Counted from the stretch's first letter, positions 44,569 to 59,500 are shown. The stretch: 64,000 nucleotides of DNA from Cristatella mucedo (GCA_009760855.2 WPIO01000033.1:1466501-1530500); one strand, 5' to 3'. Numbers and translations are program-made. The notes: generated by a model from the sequence alone, not told the origin.

Positions 44569-47500
44569 GTAGTACAGCATGCAGATGTGCAACTGCCTGT
44601 TTCTCATGTTCATATGCCAATATCAGTTTAAAGATTGTCTGTTTGTTGTTTGACCGTAACGTTTAAGAAATTACGTGCCTATGGACATCTAAATACGTAC
44701 TACTTATGGCTAAGTCTGCCTCGCCAGCAGTATTTAATTATCCGGCTGCTAATATCCTGCCTATTACATACGTTTGAAATTCCAGTATTATCTCGAACCA
44801 CCCAGAGCAATCTCTTACTCACTCACGTGCTGCTGTGAATTTCTCTAACATAGTGGTCATCAGGCCTGTCATAAGCCCAGTGGGCCATCCTAATGCTTGT
44901 CTTTGGAGTTCTCCCTCAATTTGCCATAAACCCTAAATAATATATATCTTAATAATTGTAAATTGCCATAAACCCTAAATAATATATGTCTTAATAATAT
45001 ATGTCTTAATTACTGAGAATGAACTGGATCAGTTTGCCTTGACTGAGACGTGACTGAAATCGGTTAACTACCCCACTATTAACGATGTAGCCCCACAGAT
45101 TTTTCCTTCTTTCACACCCCTAAATTAATCAAAATTGATGATGGAATTGCACACACTCATCCTTCAATTTAAAGCCGTTTACTGTCCCCTCGAAGCAGTC
45201 GTTCAAATCTATTTTTAGTTCATCCGACAGCAAGCTGCTAATGGTGGCAGTAGTCTATCGTCTCCACGCACCAAGTCCTTCTTTATCTCAGATTTCTCTG
45301 ATCTCATTTCGATTCTGTGTGCAAGAAATGGATCTTTCTTCTTTATGGGTGATTTTAACATTCATTTTGATAACTTATCTGATGCCTTCAGCACCGAATT
45401 TTGTGTACTGACTGACTCATTGTCTTTTGTTGCTCATGTGCATGGCCCTACTCACATCAAGGGTCACACACTCAACCAAATTTTCTCATACAGCTGCTCG
45501 TTATGATCACCTATTATTATCAAATTCTGCTTATCTGACCACATGCAGATCTCATTCAGTCTGCAGTTAGCCCTCATCTGCATCCAAAGCAACCTGGGAA
45601 TCGCGAAACCTCAAGACCCTTAACATCGATGCAGACGGTGCAAGAATATCTTATTTGTCCCTTCTCCTTCCGACCTGTCATCATTAGTAGAATGCTACAA
45701 CACGATACTAGTAGACATGTTTGCTGAGTTTGCGCCTCTCACTGAGTGCAGTGTGTCCTAGCCCAGACGGCTTATGGTTTACCGCAGACATTTACCGCAG
45801 ACAACAAGCTAGGTCTACTTAGCAGAAGTGCATATACAAGATCAGGACTCACTTTCCATCGACAAGCATATGAGGATACTACAGATCATGCCAATCAATA
45901 CTAGCAAAGGCCAAGTCTGGCTTTTATAAAAACATTGTTGAATCACAGATACACTATCCAAAAATGCTTTTGTCTACGACCAACCATCTCCTTAACTGCT
46001 CCCAAGTTAGTTCCTTACCTAGTGGTCCTTGTGATGGTCTAGCCCAGTGAGGTCGGCAAACTCCGACCTTTAGGCCAGATCCGGCCTAGCTAGTGCTCCA
46101 GTCAGGACCAGCATCCGCCAGATCCGCCCTTAGTTATTTATTAATGGATCCGGCCTAATCGAGTTGTCACGGTTTTCTTCCCCTTCACTATAGAGGTACT
46201 TTTGACTTACGAGTATCCCAACTAACGAGTTTTCGAGGCATGAGCTGTCTCTCGACTGCTTTTTGCTTTGAGTTGAGAGCTAACTTTTATTGTGCTTGAT
46301 TTTGCTTCGTGAGTTTCGAAGTAAGATTTGAGAACTGTGACTTTGCTTTGTGCACGGCTAGCGGCAGCAGCCCTTAGCCATGATGGATTTGCGCCAGAAA
46401 GTGTTAATGCAGAGGTCGGCATAATCCAGCCTTTATGCCAGATAGGCCCACTTCAGTGCGGCCTAACACCACCCTAGTTATTTGTAGTTGGATCCGGCCT
46501 AATTAATAATTATAATAATAATGCGTTTTGTATAGCACCCTGGAGAGAACTCAATCTCTTTCTAGGCACTTTACATTTGCTGCAAAAGAAGCACGATCGA
46601 ATGGCTAGTAATTGAATTGTCGAGGTTTTGTTAGCCTTCATTACTGCTGGTTGCTGTTAAAACTGTTGCCCATGTTTATTTTTAGAACCAATGTCGGGTG
46701 CTTGTATGAACAGAAGGGCATAGCCGGGTTGGGGTGATAAATGTTGTTTGTTTCTTCGTCTGGCCACACCCACTCCATCAGGTCAGCCGAGTGGGTGCGA
46801 TTTCTTCTGGCCTAGTGTACCTTCTTGACCTCCTGAAATGGCTTAGTAGTCCGAAACCTTTGCCGACTTCTGGTCTAGCCGATCGCTTGTCTAGCTTGTT
46901 TGTCTACAAGATAGACAAGATCAGGGAGTCCATCTTTAGGGTGGCAACATTCCATCTGGAATTCGGTCTCTTAATTTCGTGCATCACCTAAATGTCAGTA
47001 TAGAAGCCACGAGTGACCTCATCCTGAAGTTCATATCTCAATCAAAGAAGACAACTAGTACTCTAACCTTATTCCCACTGTCAGGCTTCTACGATGCATG
47101 GATCTGCTCCTGCCATGCATAACTAAAATAAAGAATGTCGTTAGCCTCAGGTCATGTCCCAACACCTTAAAAAAGGCTGTATTCAGGCCCTTACTCAAGA
47201 AAGCAACACTAGACCAAGACAACTTTAGAAACTTCTGCCCAGTCTCCTTATACCATTCCTATTAAAGACACTCGAACGAGTCGGACCAGCTGAAGTTGTA
47301 TATTGAAACTTCACACCTAGCTAGTAAGTTCCAGTCTGGTTTTAGAGCTAATCACTCTTGAAAGTCAGCACTGCTTCGGGTGTATAACGACCTTCTTTGG
47401 AATGCAGACTTAGATAGAGTCTCTGCTTGTTTTGCTCGCTCTATCAGCAGCTGTTGATACTGTCGATTACCAAGTCCTTGAGTGCCTCCTATCTCGCCTG

Positions 47501-50500
47501 GGCATCACTGGCACTGCGCTACAATGGTTTAAGTCCTGTCTCAGTTGGGGACTTCAGAGCATTTAGGTGAATGGAAAATGATCATCCAAAGAACCACTGA
47601 AGTATGAGGTACCTCAGGGCTCTATGCTTGGTCCGGTTCTTTTCATGTTTTATGCTCTCCCTCTTGCCGATGTGATTGTCAGGCATAAGCTAGGCTTTCA
47701 CTTCCATGCAGATGACACTCAGTTGTACCTTTGCTTTGATCCCTCCCAGCCCTCGAGAATGTAGAATTCTCTCAACTCCCGTGTTTCATGTATTGATGAC
47801 ATCCACACATGGATGGCAGCAAAATTTCTTAAATTGAATGATAAAACCAACTTGCTAGTTATGGGCAAACCAAGTGTGATTCAGAAATTGGAAAGGTAAA
47901 CGCTCGCAATCGGCTCTGCCAGCATATTTCGTGTTGAACCTGCACAAAATCTAGGTGTCCTATTCCAAAGTGACCTTTTATTAGATGACCACAGTTGCAG
48001 CACTGTTGCCACATTATACCACTTCTTGTCGACCTGCACTGGCTCCTAGTCAAGCAGCATATCGACTTCAAGGTTCTGTCACTCACTTTTATATCCTTTC
48101 ATTATTTGGCTCCAGCCTATCTATCAGATCTACCATCCCACAAGGCTAAGCATAGTACCACCACTTTTCTGAATGGAGTCGTTTACCTACACCTTGTACG
48201 AACCTCAAATCCTTAGGAGACCATGCCTTAAGTTCGTATGCTCCCAGAGCCTGGAACTCACTTCTGACTGGCGTCAAGGCATCCCCTGACTTAAAATTTA
48301 AAAGAAAGCTAAAAATCCATCTATTTATCACAGTATCAAGTGGGTCCATATGTTACGTCCTTTATGCATGCTGAAACTGTGCATGCTGCCATTAACCATA
48401 TTTGCATACTGACCCTATGCTTATCACCTCTAACCATGTTATGCTAATTGAAAATGAGCATGCTATCCATAACCCTGTGATCACGCTTCCTTTGCAGCAA
48501 ATGTAAAGTGCGTAGAGAGGATAGAGATTAGTTAAGTTCTCTGAGGGTGCTATAAAAATATGATACTATTATTCTCCTACAACCTAATATATTTCTAGCT
48601 GAATAGTTTTCCAAGCATTGTTAAGTATGGTTAGAGAAACAGAGCCAGCACCTATCAGACTGTATGAATTCGATTAGCGGACCAATAATCAAGTGATAGG
48701 CTTATTTTCTGGCCCTTTAACTCGAGCTTACTTATCTTGATATAGGTTTGTTGATTTGTTTGAGTGGATGAACCTATGGTCTCGATTAATGACATTCCAT
48801 TACATTTTCCAGAGGTCAGGTGGTTACTGTAATGTTGAGTGCATCCTGTGTCGAGGTTCGGGCACTTGCTGCTGCAAGCTGTTCGTGAATCAGTGTTCGG
48901 CCTATGCACCGAACCCTAGCCAAGCTTACCTGTGCCTTGCACACAATAGTTGAAAATAGAATCTTTACCCTCGTGGCACGTTTGCAAGGCTTGGGCTATT
49001 GGTAGTGGTACAATCACAGCTGCCTAAGTAATGGAGCTTTATGTGTCTCTGCTACTACAACTTTGCATGGCCTGTGAATGTAGTCATAAGAATTATGCTT
49101 AGCCTCGAGAGGCAATGGGGAATTAGTGTTATGCCGATGAGTTTCCTTGAGTGCTGTCAAAAGCTCAAGCAACTTTTCGGTGGGCACACGGTAGTGAACC
49201 ACAAGAAAAGAACTGAGAGCATTTAGTTTGTTTTGCTTGTGCTCTGTGCACCATCAGGGTATTCACTGTAAGGCAAGTGAGATTTTTTTTGTAATGTGAC
49301 TAAACCATTACCAATGAGTCAGGAGGGTACCGTCCGTTTGGGTGAGCTTGGTCGACAGTGGAAAGATGTGAACTTCGGCATTGGCAGGTAGCAAGTTGCC
49401 GAAACATAATGCTTGTACATGGAGCTAGTTGGTTAAGTGTCAGCCTTGACGGTATAGCGGCTGTATATAATCATGCCATTTTTAATCTAGCCACATCTCT
49501 TAAAAGTGTGATTGGCATACATTGTGGGCAGAAGCTTTAACAAAGCGTTGGCAGGGCTGCCACACTGTAGCAATTGCAATGCATTCGTGGCACCCTGGTC
49601 GTGGGTACTCTTGTGTTGCTTGAATTCTGGCCGTGATCCTAGAGTTATGGCAACTCCGGTCATTGGCTGCACATTTCCCCTGGGTCTTAGCCTGAGATCA
49701 AGGTGCTGGCTTTTCACGACCCAGGTGTTTGAGTTATGTAGCAGGCAATCTGTTAATGCCTACCACAGGCAGGAGTGAGAGCTGCCAAGGCTCTCCTGTT
49801 GCTATGTAAATGAGATTATTGAATCAGCGGGTGTTTACTTCCAAGATTTCCTTGCATTGGAAGTTGACACCAGAAGCTATACCATTCTTTGCTTGCTTAG
49901 GCCAGCACTGCATGGAAGATTAGGCAACATTGATTACCAAGCAGCCGCTCACAGTGAGTGACCAAGGCCTTCACTGAGGCCCACGTCTCCTGTCCTCGAC
50001 TGGGCATGTTACTCGCCAGGTTGTCTGCACAGATGTTTGTCTCAGCAACGAACGTCGTCTTTACAACCCCTTAAAACAAGTGCACCCAACAACAGTGTGT
50101 CTTGTAGGAAAGGAAGTAATCAGTGAGACCAGCTGGTCGGGGAAGGAGATGGCTCCTTGGCTCACTAAACTGGGATCAACTATTGCATCGAAAATCGTTG
50201 CTTGTGGTATGGGTGTCAGAGAGTATAATTGTGATTCAAGCTTGCTCGGTTTTACTGCAGCCGGAAATCTGTAGAAGGTCTGCACCGGGGCAATGGCTGG
50301 GGCAATGTTGGCACCAAAGCATGCCAGAACTGTGTGTGAAGAGATGCCTGTATGATGAGCTGTACTTGTACATGTGGGTTTACGTCCGAGTGGGGTGTAT
50401 TTGGATGTATAGGTGTACTTTCGGTATGCATGTGTGGGCAGGTATGTGGGAAGGTGTGCAGTGTGGTATAACTCAAGTGTATGCTTAAACCCGCCGCGTG

Positions 50501-53500
50501 CAGGTATACTTAAAAGAGAGTTCTAGCATTTCTGTTTGAATCGCTCTATCTTGCTACTAACTGCACTATTGCAAACTAGCTTCACCAACGGTAGGATATA
50601 CATATCTGTAGATGGAAGTTGGCAACACTGTTAGCCTCACCTCTAGAGTGGGTTAATTCCATGTTGCCACTGAATTATAGCAAGCCTCTAATGTTGCATT
50701 TGCTGCAAACCTATTCACGTCAGTTGTCTTATTCTCTATCCTGGACGCGGTACATTCTTAGTCGATTGCCCTTTTTGGTTCGTCATCCAGTCCTCACAAC
50801 TTTGCATTGAAGGTACATGTCCAGGAATTTCTTTTCGTCCACCATGTGGCTCTGTTCTTGCTACTTGTATAGTATATTTTGCAACTCCATATGCATTGGC
50901 ATTTGGTGTCATGTAATGTATCTGTTAATAACCTCACCAAGCCTTCCAAGCACCACCGTGGCTTTTGGGCAGCATATTTATAGCCTAAGTGGCTGACGAG
51001 ACCCGTTCGATATCAAAAAACAGCAACACGTCTTGCATTCACACGTGAAAGTCAAGAGAAGAGCCGAATTAAAGAATGGTTGGGTAATCGAGCAGTGAAA
51101 GAATCACACTAACTTTATTGGCACCATTTGCATGCCCATCTGATGCACGGGGCAGTCATTAGCATGCCATGTAATGTAATGTATCTCTGTCTGTAACTCC
51201 ACAAAGCCACAAAGACTATGTGGCTGTTACACAGGGGTTTTGTATAGCGCACTCACAGCCTCAGCGGCTTTCGGTACACATTCGGTAGCCAACAGACTTC
51301 GTCTCACGCAATAAAGAGAAAGTGGGAAGCATAGCAAAGTCATGAGAGCAGTTGAGGCAGTGAGTAGCATGGAAGTAGCAGCTCAGAACTGCTGAAAGGA
51401 TGAGCCATAGTCGGCAGCAGGAGAGTAGTTGTCGTTGCGTAAGAATTGTGGAAGTTCCACATTCTAGGACCTGCAGAGCTAAAGCTTCTGTCGCCAACGG
51501 TCATTAAGCGGATGAATGGAACAGCTAATTTATTGTCCACACAGGGCCTGAGGGTGCGAAGAGGCTGAAACTGGTGCAGCAGTTCAGTTAGGTACGAAGA
51601 AGCCAAGCCGTACCATGAGCTGCACCCTAAAAGAGAACCATGAGCTGCATCCTAAAAGAGAACTGTGTGGCAAAGCATTTTTTCACGACAAACACGAGAC
51701 ATATGGTACCCTATCGCCTAAGAATAGGATATCCCTGACAAATTAAGGAGCTTGAATGCAACTGTGCAATAAATGAACTGCATCCTCAGATGAGTTCAAA
51801 GAGTTTAAATATAGGTTCTGCTACTGAGCTATACAGTCTTGAGCTGAGAAACATATTGCTTTCGTCCTATAAGCCTCATTCTTGCTCGGCTCTGTGGTTG
51901 ATCATGCTTTCGTCAATTCTCATGGCGTTTTTTGCAGTTGCGATGCAGCTTGTTTCCTAAAACTAAGCCTTCATTAATTAACTTCCTCCCCGGATTGTGA
52001 TTATAGGTAGCAGTTTCTTTTCCAGTATATTGAAAGTGTCTAGATTTAGTTCTCTTAGGATGCTCTGCAAATTTATGTATATACAATTATTATTATTTTA
52101 TGTGTGGTGCTTGTAAATTATTGGCTCTCACAACTTGCTTGTTATATTAACCCTGTTAGCTGCTGTTATGCACGATTTAACTTTCAATGACACACCATTG
52201 TTATCACTTATTTTAGTCAAAAGTGTTTTGTTTGTGGTATTCCATGTGCAACAAGGCATATATGATGCAACGTATCATTATAAACGCAGCCAACTGCAAG
52301 TGCACACTGTGACTGCTGTTGTTCTGTTGCAGAGATGGAGATGTTTTATATTTGTCAAAAAAAGAGAATGGGATTGCAAGTACAGGTATTTGTATTTGTT
52401 GCTTGCTGTTCCATTCAGACTGCCAATGATGGCTGTGCAGCTTACCAGCTGTGGGTGTGGCAACGTTGTAGAATTGATTGGGTAGAAAATATATAATTAA
52501 TTTGTATAGCACCCCGAGAAAACTTGTGCTCTATTCAGTTCTTCACATATACCATGGGGCTCGAGCCCATGACCTCGGTCATCAAATACATTGATCTTGA
52601 CCTTAGTCGAGGCAAGCACCTTAGCCACTGGGCCTCTCTCTTGCGCGGTAGCACGGTAAGTGGTGCATCTGTGTCAGCTGATGGCTCATCCGTCGATCTG
52701 AATAAACTATGACAAGCTAAATAGCTCTGTCTAGGCAGCTGTATGACTTGCTTATGAGGTCTTGTCGGCAGTAGACAGTTTTTCAAGCCCGATGTCAGTG
52801 CTTTGACGTCTGGGGTGTAAAGGGTGCACACACCTTCGTTGCCCTGCAGTCAAGGTGGCAATGCCTTCGACAGTATATGGAGCCGCACGAACGTTAGATG
52901 TCCCTGAAGTGAGGGATGAAGTAGTTGGCCACATCCACATGGTTGGGGCTGTGGTTCTTCTTACTTCAGCAATACTTTCGATCACCACTGGCATGGTCAT
53001 AGGCTTGGCACATGCTTTGCCTACCCATTCCAGGCATGAGGCATCCATAAGCCAGTAGCATACTGCATCAATATAATAATAATAATGCATTTGTATAGTG
53101 CCCTCAGAGAACTGAATCTATTTCTAGGCACTTTACAGATGCTGCAAAGAAAGCTTGACCAAATGATAAGTAGTGACATTCGCAATGTTGTGAAGCATTT
53201 CAATTTTATATGTCATATGCACAGGGTCAACATATAGATATAATTTACAGTGGCAGGCACAGTGTCAGCACCCATAAGCACACAAAGGACGATTCACAAG
53301 GACCCACTAAATGCTGCAATGAACAGGTGTGAAGATATGTCCTCAACCTGTGGTCCTCACCATGCATTCATCAAAAAGGCTGTTATTAGGCTGCTCATTA
53401 AGAGGTCAACGCTAGACCAGAAGAACTAAGGCTGCTTACGCCCAGTCTTCCTACTGGTACTTCTATCACTGACACTGGAACAAGTAGTGGCAGACCAGCT

Positions 53501-56500
53501 AAACTCTTGTATCGAAACTTTGAACTTAGCAAGTAACTTCCAGTCAAGTTTTAGAGCTAATTACTTTACATAGTCAGCACCGCTAGGCATATGTACCTGT
53601 AACAACCTTCTCAGGAGTGCAGTCTTGGGTCGAGACTGTCATCTCTGCTTGTTTTACTGGATCTTTTGGTAGCGATTGATACTATTGATCACCAAGTCCG
53701 TCTTAAGCATCTGTCGTTTTGCCTTAGCATCACTGGTGCTGCACTGCAATAGTTTAGTTCCTCTCTTAGTGGGAGACTTTAAAGTATTTGTGTCAATTGA
53801 CAGCAGTCATCCAAGGAGCCTCTAAATTATGGGTAACTTAGGGTTCTCTGCTTCGTTAACTTTTTTCCACAATTTATACTTTCCCTCTTGCCGATGTAAT
53901 CGCTTAGCACAATCTAGGCTTTCATTTTTGTGCTGATGACACACAGCTATACCTTTACTTTAATGCCTCACTGCCTTCCAGTGTGTTGAATTATCTCAAC
54001 TCATGGCTTCACCGGCTTCTCTGTTTGACAGTTCGCTGTGAGCAGTCTTGGTAGTACTTCTTACTCTTTCTCCAACTGACATAGAGGCAGCTTGTATTAT
54101 TCCCAAAGAGCTGTATTATATGTATTCACGTCATGCTCGGCTGCATTTCAGCACTATCATCTGTACGGCAGTCAGATGCATCCAAGCTTGCAAAGAATTG
54201 GATCGCCCTTAATGTTGGTGGCCGAAGGTTCGTGACAACACGCAATACTCTCGTAGCTAAGGAACCAACGAGCATGTTTGCAAGGATGTTTGCACAAAGT
54301 GGCGACGACGTCAGTGGAAGACAAGGTGAGGTCATTGAATGCAACATCCACACCAAGCAACAAATTGCACAACTTTAGTGTAGCAGCCTCCAGAGGGGTC
54401 AGCTCAAAACGTGAATGTCTGGTAGTTGCTAGTTTTGAAAGCTGATTAATCACGTTTTTTCCTCGATAGTTTTATGCTATCAAAATATATCAGTATGTAT
54501 ACAGCAAGCCAGCTTTCACTTTTACTAGCATTTCATAAATGGTTTCTGTGATTTATGCCACCAGGAGGTTGATGTCATGGAATCCAGCAGGGCAGGGCAA
54601 GTGACTAAATTCATCTTGATGCTAGACCTGTTTACCTGTTGACTGCATAAGTGTTGGCCTGTTAGCCACGGTGCTTGCATTTAAAGCTTTTTGAGTTTTT
54701 GCTGTTTCTGCTTCTAGTCTAGAATATTTATTCTGTCACTCACTTTTAGGTTCCTGCATTCTCTGGCTCTAGTCTGCCTATCTGAATTACTACCCCACCA
54801 GATTAGGCATAGTACCTCCTTTTTTCTGACTCAAATTGTGTAACTATACCTCCGACGAACCTCATATGTTTGGTGACCGTGTTATCAAAGTTCGTATGCT
54901 CTCAAAGTCTGGAACTCATTCCCGGCTGACGTCACGACATCCCCTGACTTGAAGACATTTAGAAAGAAGCTAAAACACACCTGCCTAAAAAGAGATAAAG
55001 TTCTCTGATGGTGCTATACAATTTTTTAATATTATTATGGATTACTTCTGCCTATTGAATCTCCTACTTGTGGGTAATCCGCTAGCAAACAAGTTTTTTC
55101 TTAGTCCTCGTCAGACTATTTGGTCCAGGATATTTAAATTTAAATTCAGCAAAAGCTGGAAAGTTAGGGTTTTGGGAATCATCTCCTCTGGATCAGCTGG
55201 CCTAACTGAGTGTTGTCCCTAACCTCTTCTTCCATACCGTGTGGGGTTGGCAAAATTAGTTAGGAGTGCCATGACAGGCTTGCAGGTGATAGCAGATTGT
55301 ATTACCGAGACTAGATAAAAAAAACTGAAAATTATGTTTTTACCTTCATCAGCATAAGAAGCTGAAATGCTAGTTGCCAAGAATTTGCCAGAGAACATGC
55401 AGGTGTGGATAAAAAATTAGTGGGGAAAGACATGGCTCTCATGTTCTGTCTTGTTTGGGTCGCCAGTATTTTGTGTGCTTGCCATCCTCATCTCGATTTT
55501 GCCATCGTTGTCATCAGTTCGACTGGTCCTTCAGTCTTAACTAGGCCGTTGCCAAAAATGGTCAAAATGTACAGATGCACAAAGACCTGTTGCCATTGGA
55601 CCGTTGTGCCGCCTGAATGTGGATATGGGATATTGGTTGGTGTCCACGATCTGGTCCTAAAGCCAAACTAGACGGTAATAAATATATTTAATTCATTTGC
55701 ATAGCGCCTTAAGAGAACTTGAATCTCTCTGTCCGGGCACTTTACATATGCCGAAGGACTCAAGCCTGCGAGCTTGGTCGTGAAAGGTGAGCATCTTACC
55801 ACTGGGCCCGAACCAGGTTAGTTGTTCAGACAAGAATTGAACGCGGTGTAGATTAACCAATCGGGTTCACTTCTGTGTTCCCGGTTCAGAGTGAGCTCAA
55901 TGGTCGAGGCAGCTCTAGGTCTGCTCAGCAGTCCATCTCACCTCTCTAGCGCTCTTCTTAGCCCGGAATGTCTTTCTGCTTACCACTGGCTTGGTCTGTC
56001 TTGAGTCTTGGCAATGCCCCAGCAGGCGACATCCACGCTTCATAAACCTTAAATCCTTTGGAGACCGTGCATTTAGTTCATATGCTCCCAAAGCCTGGAA
56101 CTCCCTCCCGACCTGCATCAGATCGTCTGCGTCAGAACATCCCCTGACCTGACCATATTTAAAAGGATTTTAAAAACACACCTATTTAGGACAGCATTTA
56201 GTGGGTCCCTGTGATTCGTCCTTCATGTGCTTATGCGTGCTGACACTGTGCATGCTGCCACTAACCACATTTGCATGCTGACCCTGTGCATGTCACCCCT
56301 AACCATATTATTCATTTTGTTTGTTTTTTCAAGCATGATTTTACTTACCATTCAATTGCATTTCCCTTTGCAGCAAATGTAAAGCGCCTAGAAAGAGATC
56401 GGGTTCTCTGAGGGCGCTTTATCAAGTGCATTATTATTATTATTATATTCATACTCACTGCGTTGAAGTAGATCGTCCAGCCATTTCTATGAATGTGCTG

Positions 56501-59500
56501 CCTTCGATCGCCCTCTTACAAGTCTGCTGAAACGAATTGTGTTCCCTTCTCGACAAGGACTTAATCACACAGGATTGCCAAAGCCACCCTTCCCGACCAG
56601 AAGAAATTAAACGTATACATTACATAATACCACTTTACTGATATCTAGACAGAAATTTTTTGTTAGACGTGTACATATGTTTTAGCTGGGAAGCACACTC
56701 TTATTTTGTAAATACAGCTAGACACAGTCAAACCTTTCTATGTGTGCCGCCCAGGGAAGCAGCCAAAAAGCTGTGTAGGCATGCAGGTCCCACTTATATA
56801 AGGTTGCTAACTCAAGAGTGGTCTCAGTTGAAAAACCTAGAGTCTGAATGTTAATGGGTGCAGACCATATTTATGATATATATATATATATTTATTTATT
56901 TATTTAAGATTCCACGTGTCTCACGTGAAGCTAGTGTACTTTTCCTGCCTGTAGGGTGATGGTAAGCCAGGGCTTGGCCCCGATGTGGCTTGGTCACAGG
57001 CCGGTATTGTTCCTCCGGTAACCCGCTGCTGGTGAACAGATGTTGGGTGTATCGGTGGGGACGGGCTGGTACTTAGCTGTGGTCCAGGAACGGCACTCCA
57101 ATTGGCGAGAGTGGTGAAGAGAGTCGTGCTTCACCCTTCTCTGTGCGTTGTGAAATTATCGCCTGGCATTCTGTGCTGTGCGCGACTGCAATCAAACTAC
57201 ACTGCCAATATCACCTCACCTCTTGAGTTCTTGCTTTGGCCTAGATCGTTAAGGCGCTCGGCTCGATCAAGGTCAGTGTGAATTTATTTGATGACCGAGG
57301 TCGTGGGCTCGAGCCCCGTGGCATATGTGAAGCACATGAATAGGTATTAAGTTCTCTTAGGGTACTATATAAATGAATTACTTATTTATATATTTATGTG
57401 GACCAAGCATTGTTCAAGCTGTTATTGCTTGCTTCTGAATAAGAGGACCCACTGCACAATATGAAACTATGCTCATACAAAAGCTTATTTATGTTATCTA
57501 AAAGTACCAAAAGTTCACATCGCTATCGACTTTAAAGCAATAACTTGCAGCAGTAAGTGAGACAAGAAGTTGCTTTTTCTAATGTATATGTATGCACTAT
57601 GTGTAAGGTGCAGATACACAATTAACATGAGCTTATTCCACTTACTGATCGTTGAGTTTCACGGGTGATTGCTTTTGGCTTAGTAATGAAAATCGCAGAC
57701 TGTCCTAACCTTAGAAGTAGCTATTTGGTGCACGTTTTCCTTCCTCAATCCGAGCTCCCTTGCTAATTGCCTATTTCTCCAATATCTAGCATCCTGCCTA
57801 ATTCAATCTTTTTCTATACAGTAGCCCTTGCTGTTGTGTTGAGTTATAAAACTGACTTTGCACAGGATTCACATTTTACTCAATGCCATCGAAAGAAGAA
57901 CTCCACTGCCACTGCATTTGCTCATTCTTATTTGAAACAAATGCACCACATCTTTCATGCTCCCGGCACCGACCTGCTGTGGCTTCCTGACCATTAGTGT
58001 GCCACACAACTTAGCGTTCCATTCCTCCGCTTAAAGACCGTTGGCGACAGAAGCTTTAGCTCTGCAGGTCCTAGACTGTGGAACTCGCTTCCACAATTCC
58101 TACGCAACGACAACTACTCTCCTACTGCCGGCTATGGTACATCCTTTTTAGCGGTCCTGAGCTGCTACTTCCATGCTACTCACTACCTCAACTGCTCTCC
58201 TGACTCTGCTATGCTTCCCACTTTCTCTTTGTTGCGTGAGACGAAGTCTGTTTGCTACCGAATGTGTACCGAAAGCCGCTTAGGCTGTGAGTGCGCTACA
58301 CAAAAATCTCCTGCGTAACACCCACGTGGTCTTTATGACTTTGTGGAGTTACAGACGGAGATACATTACATTACATTACTCACCCCAGCACAAGCTTGTG
58401 CCACCAGCTGCGACTCCCTTATCATGTCTTTACCAGCCTGACACTGGGATCAACCTGCTCGGCGAGCCGCCCCGAGGCTCGACTTGGTCGGCGGCACCAG
58501 CAGCACTCGTGTGGTATGCCGGGTGTTGATGCCAGCGTTCTGTGGCAGCTACGTGATGTTTCTTGCTCACTGAGCGGGTCAAGCTAGCCGTCAGATGCTC
58601 CCCTTCCTGTGGCCTATCAAACGATACCTCGGCTTCTTATGGACGGCCAAACGCCAGAGAGCTGGCGAGGTGGGCAGCTGACTTTCTTCTCACCATTGAG
58701 CTAACAAAGTGACCAAACGCCGGCAACCTAGTGCGGCAGGTGCCTCGCTGCTCGATGGCCTCTACACCTGGCATGCATTTCATTAGCCTAAAGAGGCCAC
58801 AGACTATGGGCAGCTGCCCACTGTCTCTCGTGAGGTAGGCATGGGCGCTGGGCATGCCGAGTGTGTCTGCTCGAATGAGATTTAGTAGATTTTGCCTAAC
58901 GACCACATCGCCCTCTTTGTTTAGCTTGGCATCGCGATTGCTTCACTTTACAGCTTTCAGCCAGCATCTGAGCCAGTGTGTGGGCTTTGTGCCGCCTAGC
59001 GAATTCGTGGGCGATCGACTGTTAGCTTAAGCGAAGCTGACATACTACTAAAAAGAATGGCGCTGAACGGGTTCTCTGCCCGGCTCATCCTCCTGCCCAT
59101 GACCTGCTACCCGCTGCTGCTGCCACTGCTGCTGCTGCTCTGATGTGTTAAGTAGGGTGACAGGCCTGTCGTCCTATGGAGTCGAAGTGCAGAGCTCCAC
59201 TGCGCTCAGGGAAGCTGCTACTGTCCTCACAAAGAGAGGGGGAGAGAGAGAGAAGACGAGACTCAGACTCAGGAAAGTGAGCATGTGTGCATGAGTATGT
59301 GTGGCGCTATGTGTGTGGCAGACAGAAGAGGTGAGTGAGAGGAGATAGAAAATAGAAGAGGGAGAGAAAGAAAGAGAGTGTGTGTGTGGGACAGGGATAT
59401 GAGCGATCAAGTCGCCTTGGCTAGACGTTCCTTGCCATTGGGCACTGCGGCCTGCGGGATGACATCGGTGGTCACAGCTTAGGCACACGTGACATGGCTA

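Larger units (their letters stand above)
44850..48580 (+). mobile_element. near-full-length, dead CR1-type LINE
   Basis: Plus strand, same sense as KCTD9, within a KCTD9 intron. Order: endonuclease (LTET near 45040; MGDFNIHFD at 45345), RT ([12 protein letters not shown] 47190; [12 protein letters not shown] 47610; HADDTQLYL 47707, the catalytic ADD box), C-terminal tail ([16 protein letters not shown] 48110), then 3' UTR and an AT-rich end. Frameshifts and stops throughout. Nested elements at 46049-46640. Confidence 0.88.

Noticed and set aside
44925-45010. Telomere-like CCCTAAA words
   Set aside because: Only two isolated occurrences within a local ~45-bp duplication, not a tandem telomeric array.
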